Both the position numbers and the translations under genes were made by a program. The notes under the pieces are model-generated. The model saw only the letters and a program-made list of their open reading frames with translations. It did not search any database and had not been told where the DNA came from. From assembly GCF_002114285.1 (NCBI RefSeq), contig NZ_NEDJ01000025.1, positions 1 to 41,045 of the forward strand: a stretch of 41,045 bases of DNA, written 5' to 3'. Each line of letters starts with the position of its first letter. Position 1 is the first letter of the stretch. The stretch is from Halorubrum ezzemoulense DSM 17463. Its GTDB lineage: Archaea > Halobacteriota > Halobacteria > Halobacteriales > Haloferacaceae. Shown piece after piece: positions 25,055 through 32,484 of the stretch.

Positions 25055-25819
25055 TTAGTAGTGTTTAAACAGGGCCGCGCGAACGTCGTCTTTGGTGCGC
25101 GCGGTCTCGACGCTCCCGTCCGGCAGTTCGACCTCGTAGCGGGCGTCGCCGTCGGCCGAGTCCCACTTGTCGCTGTGCGTTTCGAGCAGGCTCAACATCG
25201 CGTTGAGCTGACCGTCGTCTCCGGCTTGGTCGTCGGCGTCGGACTCGGCGGCGGTATCGCTCTCGTCGCCGCCGTCCTCGGCGTTGTCGTGGTCCGCTTC
25301 GGGACTACCGTCGTCGTCGTCGTGGTCCGCTTCGGAACCGCCCTCGGCGGAGTCGGTGTCTGCTCCGGAGCCACCGTCGTGGTCGGCGTCGGGTAACTCG
25401 ACGTCGACCGGCGCGAACGGGGCCGTGTAGCGCCGTTCGGCGACGTCGAGGATCGCCGTCACGAGCTCTCCCTTGGTCATGCTGCTGCGGCCCGAGACGT
25501 CGTACTCCGCAGCGATGCTGTACAGGTCCATCGGGTCGTCCGGGTTTGCGTCGCTGTGGCGGCGATTACGCTCGCGAAGCCGCGCTTCGAGCCGCTCCCG
25601 CGGAAACCCGCCGTCGTCGTCGTCGTCGGCCTCCGATCGGTTGGTATCGACCGCCGCCCGGCGGTCGGGGTCGTCGACGGCGTCGGCGAGGTCGAGGAGG
25701 GAGGCCACGGTGTCGCGCAGTGTGACCGAGGTGTATCTGTCGGCGTGCGCGTCGGTGAGCTCTTCGCGCAGCGCGGCGATGCGGTCGCGTTGGTCGTCGG
25801 TGATGTCGATCGATGGCAT
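25055..25819 (-). CDS. Acidic protein with SAP/Rho_N-like domain
   Basis: 254 residues. Residues 1-55 are helical (ITDDQRDRIAALREEL, coiled-coil style), an Asp run follows, and about 95-132 resemble the Rho N-terminal/SAP helix-extended-loop-helix (MDLYSIAAEYDVSGRSSMTK followed by GELVTAILDVAERR). A long Asp/Glu/Gly/His-containing low-complexity linker (about 140-205) leads to a small C-terminal domain (NAMLSLLETHSDKWDSADG to the end). SAP-like folds often bind nucleic acid. The ATG is three bases after the stop of the zinc-ribbon gene. Function unknown. Confidence 0.8.
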   Translation of the reverse strand: MPSIDITDDQRDRIAALREELTDAHADRYTSVTLRDTVASLLDLADAVDDPDRRAAVDTNRSEADDDDDGGFPRERLEARLRERNRRHSDANPDDPMDLYSIAAEYDVSGRSSMTKGELVTAILDVAERRYTAPFAPVDVELPDADHDGGSGADTDSAEGGSEADHDDDDGSPEADHDNAEDGGDESDTAAESDADDQAGDDGQLNAMLSLLETHSDKWDSADGDARYEVELPDGSVETARTKDDVRAALFKHY

Positions 25820-25822
25820 GGG

Positions 25823-25999
25823 TCAGGACTCCTCGTGGAACCGCCGGAGCGCGTCGTCCCAGCTCTCGACGACCGTCCGATCGCCGGAGTGATCGGCCTC
25901 GACGCCGACGTAGCCGCACGCCTCGCACGCGAGCGCCTCGACGCCCGCCAGCGTGAACGCGGTCAGGCTGTCGCCACACCGTGGACAGTCCGGCTCCAC
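25823..25999 (-). CDS. 58-aa zinc-ribbon protein, first gene of the CetZ-side operon
   Basis: From the GTG at 25999 the frame gives 58 residues and ends TGA at 25823-25825, three bases before the next ATG. Two knuckles, CPRC (5-8) and CEAC (25-28), form a zinc ribbon; the tail is a helix (VVESWDDALRRFHEES). An in-frame TGA three codons upstream makes the GTG the only possible start. Its tight spacing with the next gene and typical ribbon pattern make it a real gene despite its size. Possible roles are transcription or protein binding. Confidence 0.85.
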   Translation of the reverse strand: MEPDCPRCGDSLTAFTLAGVEALACEACGYVGVEADHSGDRTVVESWDDALRRFHEES

Positions 26000-26086
26000 T
26001 GTTGATCAGTTGAACCTCAGTCGCGGAGTTGTTAAGGACTAGGGTCGGGGGGAACAATGATTACAGTCGGGGCGGAACGCTCCCGT

Positions 26087-26977
26087 ATGAGCGAGGCGAC
26101 CGACTCGAACCAACTCCTCCGGTACTACCGACGATACATCGGCGACCCCGACCGGACCGTCGACGTGTACGCCGGGTTCGGCCTCTTCTTCGTCGGACTG
26201 GTCGCGGGTGCCGTCAGCGTCGTGGTGTTCCTCTACAGCGCGACGTTGCCGGCGGCCTCGTCGTCCTCGTACGCGATCCGCGAGGTCGCCGGCGTCGCCA
26301 GCGCGGTCGGATTCCCGGCGCTGCTGCTCGGAATCGTTGTCCTGCTGCCGGTCGACAAGCGGATGCTGTACGTCGCCGCCGCGGGCTCGGTGATCGACCT
26401 CGTCGCGGTCGGCCTCTTCGTGTGGGCCTACCCGCAGGACTGGAACGTGACCGTGCCGCCGGACTACAGCGCGCAGGTCATCGCCCTCTACAGCGTCGGT
26501 ATCGCGCTCGTGGTCGCCGCGACCGGCGCGGCCCTCGTCGCCCACCGGGTCGAGCGCGCGGTCGACGAGACGGGCGAGGCCGAGGCGACCGAGGCGGACG
26601 CGGAGGAGACGGAGACCGTCAGCGACGAGCAGGTACGGTCCGACATCGACAGCGCGCTCGACGACGCGGAGCTCTCCTGGGGCGGCGTCAGCCGCACGGA
26701 GACGCGACGGCTGAACCTCGACACGAGCGCCATCGACGACATCGACAGCGAGAATCTGCCGGACTCCGGGATCGAGACCCGGACCAGCGACGGCAACGTC
26801 TCCGACGCGGTCTCACAGCTACAGGGCCTCCAGGGCGGGGAGGTCGAGACCGCGAGCGGCGAGGGGACCGACGACCAGGCGGCCGCGCTCCGGGAGCTCC
26901 GCGAACAGCAGCGCGAGGAGGAGGAGACCGATGCGACCGGCGAGGGGCTCATCGACCGGATCCGCGGGCTGTTCTAA
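26087..26977 (+). CDS. Membrane protein with cytoplasmic acidic tail (DUF7139-like)
   Basis: 296 residues from the ATG at 26087 (MSEATDSNQLLRYYRRYIGD); an ATG ten codons upstream (26057) is possible but adds an unlike extension. Four membrane helices (about 30-52, 70-90, 95-118, 132-155) are followed by a 140-residue acidic, partly helical cytoplasmic tail ending in EGLIDRIRGLF, an amphipathic motif. The family is haloarchaeal and uncharacterised. It lies 51 bases upstream of the salactin-like gene and divergent from the CetZ-side operon, so a membrane anchor or regulator for the actin-like filament is a reasonable hypothesis, not shown. Confidence 0.85.
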   Translation: MSEATDSNQLLRYYRRYIGDPDRTVDVYAGFGLFFVGLVAGAVSVVVFLYSATLPAASSSSYAIREVAGVASAVGFPALLLGIVVLLPVDKRMLYVAAAGSVIDLVAVGLFVWAYPQDWNVTVPPDYSAQVIALYSVGIALVVAATGAALVAHRVERAVDETGEAEATEADAEETETVSDEQVRSDIDSALDDAELSWGGVSRTETRRLNLDTSAIDDIDSENLPDSGIETRTSDGNVSDAVSQLQGLQGGEVETASGEGTDDQAAALRELREQQREEEETDATGEGLIDRIRGLF

Positions 26978-27028
26978 GCATCCTGTCTTCCTACGAAAAC
27001 TTATGTGGATTCGCTTTGAGGTTAGCGT

Positions 27029-28054
27029 ATGGCCAAGGGACTTGACGTTGGCACGATGAATATTCTCTCCGCGCGTCAGGAAGGCGCAGAAACCGTCTTC
27101 GTGCAACAGCGGAACTCGTTCGTCGAGATCGAGTACAGCGACATGGCCGAGCAGATGCTCTCCCGGAGCGAGGTCCTCCACATCCGAAAAGACGATCAGG
27201 TGTACGTCGTCGGGGACGACGCGCTCAACTTCGCGAACATCTTCAACCAAGAGACCCGTCGCCCGATGCAACACGGGATCCTCTCGAGCGACGAGTCCTC
27301 GGCGATCCCGATGATCAAGCTCATCACGGAGCAGGTCGTCGGCGAGCCGTCGCGGCACAACGAGCGGCTCTACTACTCCAGTCCGGCTGACCCCATCGAC
27401 TCGGACCTCTCGACGCTGTATCACGAGAAAACGCTGGAGTCGATGCTCGGCGACATGGGGTACGACCCGGAGCCGATCAACGAGGGCATGGCGGTCATCT
27501 ACTCCGAGCTGGCCGACAACAACTTCACCGGGCTGGGGATCAGCTTCGGCGCGGGGATGACCAACGTCTGTCTGGCGTACTACGCGGTTCCGGTCATGAA
27601 GTTCTCTATCGCCCGCGGCGGCGACTGGGTGGACGAGCAGACCGCGCAGGCGACCGGGACGCCGGTCGACAAGGTGACCTCCATCAAAGAGGACGACTTC
27701 GAGCTGGACTTCCGGACAGACGTGGGGGGCGTCGAGGGGGCGCTCGCCATCTACTACGAGAACCTGCTCGACTACGTGATAGAGAACATCACCAGCGAGG
27801 TCGACGAGGAGGACATCGAGGAGGGCCTCGACGTTCCGGTCGTCGTCACGGGCGGGACCTCGAGCCCCAACGGCTTCGAAGATCTGTTCGCCGACCACCT
27901 CGAAGACGCGAACATCCCGTTCTCCATCAGCGGCGTCCACTCGCCGGACGAGCCGATGTACAGCGTCGCCAGCGGGGCCCTCGTGGCCGCCCGCTCCGAA
28001 GAGGAAGAGGAAGCCGAAGAACAGGAGGTCGAAGAGCCCGCCGCCGAGGAGTAG
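27029..28054 (+). CDS. Salactin-like archaeal actin homologue
   Basis: 341 residues with the actin ATPase fold: phosphate-1 loop [13 protein letters not shown] at the start, phosphate-2 [16 protein letters not shown] (about 170-185) and adenosine motif [13 protein letters not shown] (about 270). It closely recalls salactin of Halobacterium salinarum, a dynamically unstable filament growing from the cell poles. The C-terminus is a Glu-rich tail (about 320-341). It has its own promoter, AACTTATG about 27 bases before the ATG (leaderless), and a T-tract terminator right after the stop. The DUF7139 gene precedes it and the CetZ operon is divergent. Confidence 0.93.
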   Translation: MAKGLDVGTMNILSARQEGAETVFVQQRNSFVEIEYSDMAEQMLSRSEVLHIRKDDQVYVVGDDALNFANIFNQETRRPMQHGILSSDESSAIPMIKLITEQVVGEPSRHNERLYYSSPADPIDSDLSTLYHEKTLESMLGDMGYDPEPINEGMAVIYSELADNNFTGLGISFGAGMTNVCLAYYAVPVMKFSIARGGDWVDEQTAQATGTPVDKVTSIKEDDFELDFRTDVGGVEGALAIYYENLLDYVIENITSEVDEEDIEEGLDVPVVVTGGTSSPNGFEDLFADHLEDANIPFSISGVHSPDEPMYSVASGALVAARSEEEEEAEEQEVEEPAAEE

Positions 28055-28055
28055 C

Positions 28056-28076
28056 GCCGCCGCGGCTTTTTTTTTT
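28056..28076 (+). terminator. Terminator of the salactin-like gene
   Basis: A GC-rich self-complementary stretch (GCCGCCGCGGC, 28056-28066) begins directly after the TAG stop and is followed by ten T residues (28067-28076). Archaeal transcription stops at T-tracts, so this should end the actin transcript. It is the longest T-run seen in this window. Confidence 0.8.
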
Positions 28077-28077
28077 A

Positions 28078-28158
28078 CGCGTGTCCGAGAGCGCGCAGAC
28101 TGGAGTCCGCGCGTACTGACGGCTTCGCCGTCGTGTACTGCTCACGCTCGGATACGTG
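28078..28158 (+). other. Strongly folding multibranch element between actin and acylase genes
   Basis: Three nested helices account for most of the 81 bases. An outer 12-bp stem joins 78-89 to 147-158 (numbers plus 28000; two G-U pairs). Inside, hairpin 1 pairs 91-95 with 108-112 and 98-100 with 105-107 (loop TGGA). Hairpin 2 pairs 114-116 with 135-137 and 118-123 with 127-132 (loop TTC). No tRNA T-loop or anticodon arm is seen. It could be a small RNA, a 3'-end structure, or a small palindromic mobile element; nothing in the sequence decides. Confidence 0.5.
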
Positions 28159-28177
28159 AACCTCCCCGATCCGATCC

Positions 28178-28188
28178 AAATTATAATG
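28178..28188 (+). promoter_or_regulatory. TATA box of the acylase gene
   Basis: AAATTATAATG is the only AT-rich stretch here, centred 27-30 bases before the GTG at 28213. It overlaps the ATG at 28186, so that ATG would not be in the mRNA. This favours GTG 28213 as a leaderless start. Confidence 0.6.
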
Positions 28189-28212
28189 AGGAATCGGGTC
28201 ATCGGTCGTGAG

Positions 28213-30666
28213 GTGACACGCGACACCACGCGCCGCGCGGTCCTCGCGAGCGTCCTCGCGGCCGGCAGCGCCGGACTGGCGGCGAGCGACGCGGCCGACC
28301 TCCTCGACTCGTTCGCCCCGCTGTCGGGCGAGGCGTGGGACGCCGCCGACCGGTCCCTCCCGGAGACCGTCGAGAGCCCGCACGGGGCGGCGACGGTCGC
28401 CCGCGACGAGTTCGGCGTCCCGCAGATCGAGGCGGACGAGGAGCCCGCGGCGTACTTCGCGGTCGGCTACTGTCAGGCGTTCGACCGGCTGTTCGCGATG
28501 GATCTCCAGCGGCGGGTGATGCGCGGCCGGCTCTCGGAGGTGATCGGGGAGGCGACGCTCGACAGCGACGAGTTCAACGTCGCGATGGGGTTCGCCGACG
28601 CCGCCGCGGCCACGTGGGACGCGGTCGCCGAGACGCGCGCCGGGCCCCTCGTCGAGGCGTTCGCAGACGGCGTCAACGCCGCGATTGAGGACCTACCGCT
28701 CCCGCTGGAGTTCGAGCTGATCGGCTACGAGCCCGAGCCGTGGACCCCCGTCGACTCGATGCTGATGGAAAAGCAGATCTCGTGGACGCTCACGGGGAGC
28801 TTCGCCGAACTACGGCGCGCGCTCGTCGCCGACCGCCTCGGATCCGAGCGCGCCGAGACGCTGTTTCCGACGCGGTACGACCACGACGACCCGATCCTCG
28901 ACGGGACCGAGACGCGGCTCTCCGAGGGGACGGGCGCCGAGAGCCTTCGCGGGGCGGGTGAGCGCGCGCCGAACCTAGAGGCGACCTCGAACGTTGGGGG
29001 CGGCGCCGACCCCGTCGACCCCGAACTGACCGACTGGCTCTCCGGCTTCGAGTCGCCGACGGGGGTCGGCTCGAACAGCTGGGTCGTCTCCGGAGAGCAC
29101 GCCGCGAGCGGGAGCCCGATCGTCGCGTACGACCCGCACCTCTCGCTTCAGGCGCCCCCGCTGTGGTACGAGCAGTCGGTCGACACCCCCGAGCGGTCGG
29201 TGCGGGGCGCGACGTTCTCGGGCGTCCCGTTCGTCATCGCGGGCGCGAACGACCGCGGCACGTGGTCGTTCACCAACCTCGGCGCCGACGTGCTGGACTG
29301 CTACCGGTACGATATCGACGAGGCGGGCGACCGCTACGAGTACGACGGGGAGTGGCGCCCCTTCGAAGTCGACGAGCGCGAGACGATCCCGGTCGCCGGG
29401 GGCGAGGACCGGGAGGTCCGGGTGCGCCGAACCGTCCACGGCCCCCTGATCGAACGCGAGGATCAGACGGTCGGCGTCGCGTGGACCGGCCACACCGCGA
29501 CGCGCACCACCGTCGCCATCGAGGCGTACGGACGCAGCGAGGGGATCGACGACCTGCTCGACGCGACGCGCAACTTCGATCTCCCCACGCAGAACCTCGT
29601 GTACGCCGACGCCGACGGCCGCACGCTCTACTTCGCGACCGGGAAACTCCCGATCCGCCGCACCGACGGCGAGGTCGTCGACGGCGACCGGGTGTTCGAC
29701 GGCTCCGCCGGCGAGGGGGAGTGGGCGGGGTTCGAGCCGTTCGGTGAGTCGTCGTGGGAGGGGTTCGTCCCCTTCGCGGAGAAGCCGCACGCGATCGACC
29801 CCGACGCGCTGTCGACCGCCAACCAGCGCCCGATCGACGACCCGATCCACTACGTCGGCGTCGACTACGCGACCCCGTACCGCGGCGCCCGGATCGCCGA
29901 CCGTCTCGAGGGGACGATCGACGGGGGGGAGGGGTCGACCGACCCCGACTTCCACCGCGCCCTCCAGAACGACGTGCGCGACGGGCGCAGCCCGGAACTC
30001 GTCCCCGAACTGGTCGCCGCGGTCCGCGACCGCGACGACCCCGATCCGCCGCTCGTCGACGCCGCGGACGCCCTCGACGAGTGGAACTACCGAATGCGAC
30101 GGGACTCCCGGGCCGCGCTGCTGTTCGCCCGGTACCTGCCGAAGTTCCGCGAGCGCATCTTCGAGCCCGCCTTCTCCGACGGCGGCCTCGGCGAGTCCTA
30201 CTACCCGAGCGACTGGACGCTCGCGCGGCTCCCCGACGACGACCCACTGTTCGAGGGGGGCTCGCGCGGCGACCTCGCGGCCGCGGCCCTCCGCGACGCG
30301 CTCGACGAGATCGGCGAGGAGGGTTGGGAGACGTACGGCGACTACAACACCACGCGGGCGATGACCCACCCCCTCGGCGGCGAGGCGGCGTTCTTGAACT
30401 ACGACGAACTGTCCGCTGACGGCTCGCCCGCGACGGTGAAGAACTACCGCGTCGAGTCCGCGGTCGGGTCGAGCTGGCGGATGGTGGTGCGCCCGGGGAC
30501 CGACGCGACCGCGGTCCTCCCGGGCGGGAACTCCGGGGACTACTTCTCGGAACACTACGACGACCAGCTCCGGCGCTGGCTGGGTAACGACCAGCGCCCG
30601 ATGCCGCTCGGCGCGGGCGGCGAACCGGCGGTTCGGTTCGAGCCCCCGACGGAGGGGTCGCAGTGA
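28213..30666 (+). CDS. Penicillin acylase family Ntn-hydrolase, Tat-exported
   Basis: 817 residues from the GTG at 28213, chosen because the TATA box at 28178-28188 overlaps the upstream ATGs (28156 GTG frame start, 28186 ATG). The N-terminus then reads MTRDTTRRAVLASVLAAGSA, a twin-arginine signal. The family's alpha chain, spacer and beta chain are all present; the nucleophile is Ser287 in VGSNSWVVSG, where self-cleavage frees the serine as N-terminus, and AYDPHLSL follows as expected. Such enzymes hydrolyse amide bonds of penicillins, acyl-homoserine lactones or other acylated amines outside the cell. The natural substrate is unknown. A small membrane protein gene overlaps its end. Confidence 0.93.
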   Translation: MTRDTTRRAVLASVLAAGSAGLAASDAADLLDSFAPLSGEAWDAADRSLPETVESPHGAATVARDEFGVPQIEADEEPAAYFAVGYCQAFDRLFAMDLQRRVMRGRLSEVIGEATLDSDEFNVAMGFADAAAATWDAVAETRAGPLVEAFADGVNAAIEDLPLPLEFELIGYEPEPWTPVDSMLMEKQISWTLTGSFAELRRALVADRLGSERAETLFPTRYDHDDPILDGTETRLSEGTGAESLRGAGERAPNLEATSNVGGGADPVDPELTDWLSGFESPTGVGSNSWVVSGEHAASGSPIVAYDPHLSLQAPPLWYEQSVDTPERSVRGATFSGVPFVIAGANDRGTWSFTNLGADVLDCYRYDIDEAGDRYEYDGEWRPFEVDERETIPVAGGEDREVRVRRTVHGPLIEREDQTVGVAWTGHTATRTTVAIEAYGRSEGIDDLLDATRNFDLPTQNLVYADADGRTLYFATGKLPIRRTDGEVVDGDRVFDGSAGEGEWAGFEPFGESSWEGFVPFAEKPHAIDPDALSTANQRPIDDPIHYVGVDYATPYRGARIADRLEGTIDGGEGSTDPDFHRALQNDVRDGRSPELVPELVAAVRDRDDPDPPLVDAADALDEWNYRMRRDSRAALLFARYLPKFRERIFEPAFSDGGLGESYYPSDWTLARLPDDDPLFEGGSRGDLAAAALRDALDEIGEEGWETYGDYNTTRAMTHPLGGEAAFLNYDELSADGSPATVKNYRVESAVGSSWRMVVRPGTDATAVLPGGNSGDYFSEHYDDQLRRWLGNDQRPMPLGAGGEPAVRFEPPTEGSQ

Positions 30667-31037
30667 GCGACGCGCCGTCCCCGAACGACGCGCCGGCCCC
30701 CGACGACTCCTTGCCTCTCTTCGGACGCGTCCGGACGGAGCCGCGCTCTCACGCGGTCGCGCTCGTCGCCGCGCTGGGAGTCGGCGTCGCGCTCGCGACG
30801 GTCCACTGGCTCGGGCTGATCGCCGCCGGCGCGCTCGCGTCGCTCGTCTCGCCGACGGTCCGGCGGGGCGTCGCGTACGCGCTCGGTGCGGGTATCGTCG
30901 CGCTCGCGGCGTTCGCGGTCGGTCTCGGTTCCGCGGCCGCCGCGGTGCCGGGGATGCGTCCGGTCGTCTACCTCACGGTCGGCGCGGGACTGGCGCTCCC
31001 CCTGTTCGGGTCGCTCGCGCGCGCCGTCGTCTCGTGA
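30663..31037 (+). CDS. Small membrane protein of unknown function
   Basis: 124 residues from the GTG at 30663, overlapping the acylase stop by four bases, which implies translational coupling. A Pro/Asp-rich soluble N-terminus (about 1-30) precedes three or four hydrophobic helices (about 31-50, 52-62, 68-90, 98-118). No family is recognised. It may be only a downstream passenger of the acylase operon. Confidence 0.7.
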   Translation: MSDAPSPNDAPAPDDSLPLFGRVRTEPRSHAVALVAALGVGVALATVHWLGLIAAGALASLVSPTVRRGVAYALGAGIVALAAFAVGLGSAAAAVPGMRPVVYLTVGAGLALPLFGSLARAVVS

Positions 31038-31038
31038 C

Positions 31039-31404
31039 TCAGTCCAGCCGCTCCACGTCGGTCACGGTCTCGTCGGTCTCGACGTCGCCCGTGTTGCGCG
31101 TCTCGGTGGGTTCGAACAGCAGGATCTCGGCCTCCGGCTCGGCGACGGGGCGGTGGTCCGTCCCGCGCGGGACGACCGTGAGCTCGCCTTCCTCCAGCAC
31201 GACATTGTCCGCCTCGCGGAACTCGATCCGGAGCCGCCCGGAGTGAACGAAGAACAGCTCGTCGGCGTCCGCGTGGCTGTGCCAGACGAACTCGCCGTCC
31301 GCCTTCGCGAGCTTGACCGCCTGTCCGTTGAGTTCGCCCGCGAGCCGCGGGGACCACGTCTCCTCGAACGAGCCGAACGCCTCGGCGAGGGCCACCTTCT
31401 CCAT
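31039..31404 (-). CDS. Cupin-domain protein
   Basis: 121 residues forming one small beta-barrel. The first cupin motif is WHSHADADELFFVHSGRLRI with metal ligands His-x-His and Glu, and the second is around PRGTDHRPVAEPEAEILLFEP with a His. Metal binding is likely; the reaction is unknown, as with most single-domain cupins (sugar isomerases, dioxygenases, sensors). The stop almost touches the opposing membrane protein gene (one base apart). A perfect 16-bp palindrome abuts the ATG. Confidence 0.9.
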   Translation of the reverse strand: MEKVALAEAFGSFEETWSPRLAGELNGQAVKLAKADGEFVWHSHADADELFFVHSGRLRIEFREADNVVLEEGELTVVPRGTDHRPVAEPEAEILLFEPTETRNTGDVETDETVTDVERLD

Positions 31405-31420
31405 GCCGCCGATCGGCGGC
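31405..31420. promoter_or_regulatory. Perfect 16-bp palindrome directly before the cupin start codon
   Basis: GCCGCCGATCGGCGGC is exactly self-complementary and ends one base before the ATG (31404). It could be an operator, or in the mRNA a hairpin that hides the start codon. A TATATA element at about 31451-31457 suits a short leader that includes it. Confidence 0.45.
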
Positions 31421-31535
31421 GGAGCGGGAAAGTCGCTGTCCCCGGCCCGAGAGCTATATACCCCTCCGGAGCCGTCCGGTGTGGCGGATACGTCTCATAT
31501 AAGCGTTTACGGGAGGTGTCGCCGTGCCGCGACAC

Positions 31536-32396
31536 ATGGCAGCGATTCACGCGGACGAGGGGAGCGATCCGATCCGGGCGGCGCGGGCCGCGCTCCGCGT
31601 CGAGCGGCGCCGGGTCGTCGATGAGCGCGAGGCGTTCCGGGCGTTCCGGAGCCGCGTGTCGTCGATTCCGGGCGAGAGTGGGGGCACCGGTCCCGCGGAC
31701 GCCTCCGCGCCCGGCGGGTTCGCCGGCGTCGCCGACGCGATGCGCAGTGCGGTCGGCGACGGGGCGGGCGGTCGCGGCGACGCGGCCGCGGCCCCCGGCT
31801 CTCGGCTCGTTACGGTCAGGGACGCGTATCGCGCCACGGTGATGTCGGTCCCGCACTACGCCGAGGAGTACGACGACACCTACGAGCGGAGCGTCGCCGA
31901 GGAGTTCGGCCCCGAGCTGGCGTACGCGCTCACCCGGACGGACTGCTTCCGCGAGGAGTACAAGCGGTCGGTGCTGAGCGCCGCCGAGACCGCGGTCCAG
32001 GAGCGCGAGGCGTTCCTCGACGCCGTGGAGTCGGAGCTGGAGTCGATCGATCGCGCGGCGTCCCGCCTCGACCCGATCCGGTCCGAGATCGCGGCGATCG
32101 ACGATGAACTCGGCGACGAGGGGAACGACGCGGCGGCCGGGTTCGGCGCGCTCGACGCCTGCCGGACCCGGACCGCGGCGCTCCGCGACGACTGCGACCG
32201 GATCGCCGCGCGCCGCCAGCGCGTGCTCGCCGAGCACACGCGCCGGCTCGCGCTCAACGGCGACCTCGACCTCCCGGGGTACTGCTACCAGGACCTCGAC
32301 GTCACGTATCCGGTGTTGGCGGCGGTCGGCGCCGTGGGCGACCGGCTCGAGGCGCTCAGAGAGCGGATCGAGCGGGCGATGGCGCTGGCTCGGTGA
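31536..32396 (+). CDS. Helical protein of the DUF7260 type
   Basis: 286 residues from the ATG at 31536; a GTG four codons upstream is in frame, but CATATAAG at about 31494-31501 predicts a transcript beginning near 31526, after that GTG. The protein is rich in Arg, Glu and Ala and almost all helix, opening with an ARAALRVERRRVVDEREAF repeat, with a central coiled coil (about 150-245) and a C-terminal helix. A haloarchaeal family of unknown function. No membrane segments. Divergent from the cupin gene. Confidence 0.75.
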   Translation: MAAIHADEGSDPIRAARAALRVERRRVVDEREAFRAFRSRVSSIPGESGGTGPADASAPGGFAGVADAMRSAVGDGAGGRGDAAAAPGSRLVTVRDAYRATVMSVPHYAEEYDDTYERSVAEEFGPELAYALTRTDCFREEYKRSVLSAAETAVQEREAFLDAVESELESIDRAASRLDPIRSEIAAIDDELGDEGNDAAAGFGALDACRTRTAALRDDCDRIAARRQRVLAEHTRRLALNGDLDLPGYCYQDLDVTYPVLAAVGAVGDRLEALRERIERAMALAR

Positions 32397-32484
32397 CCGG
32401 TCGCCCCGCCGGCTCACCGCCGCCGGGACCCGGTAACATCCGTGTCCGCGCCGATTCAAGTCGGTCCGGGACCTACGGGGTAAC

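Noticed and set aside
25302-25345. Repeated GTCGTCGTC units as a DNA repeat element
   Set aside because: They encode the Asp-rich linker of the SAP-like protein and are explained by codon repetition.
28078-28158. tRNA gene
   Set aside because: The fold has three stems but lacks the T-loop, D-loop and anticodon-arm signatures; it was kept only as an unassigned structured element.
28975-30555. 526-codon minus-strand open frame
   Set aside because: Antisense to the acylase gene, whose catalytic and structural motifs are clear; the antisense translation has none.
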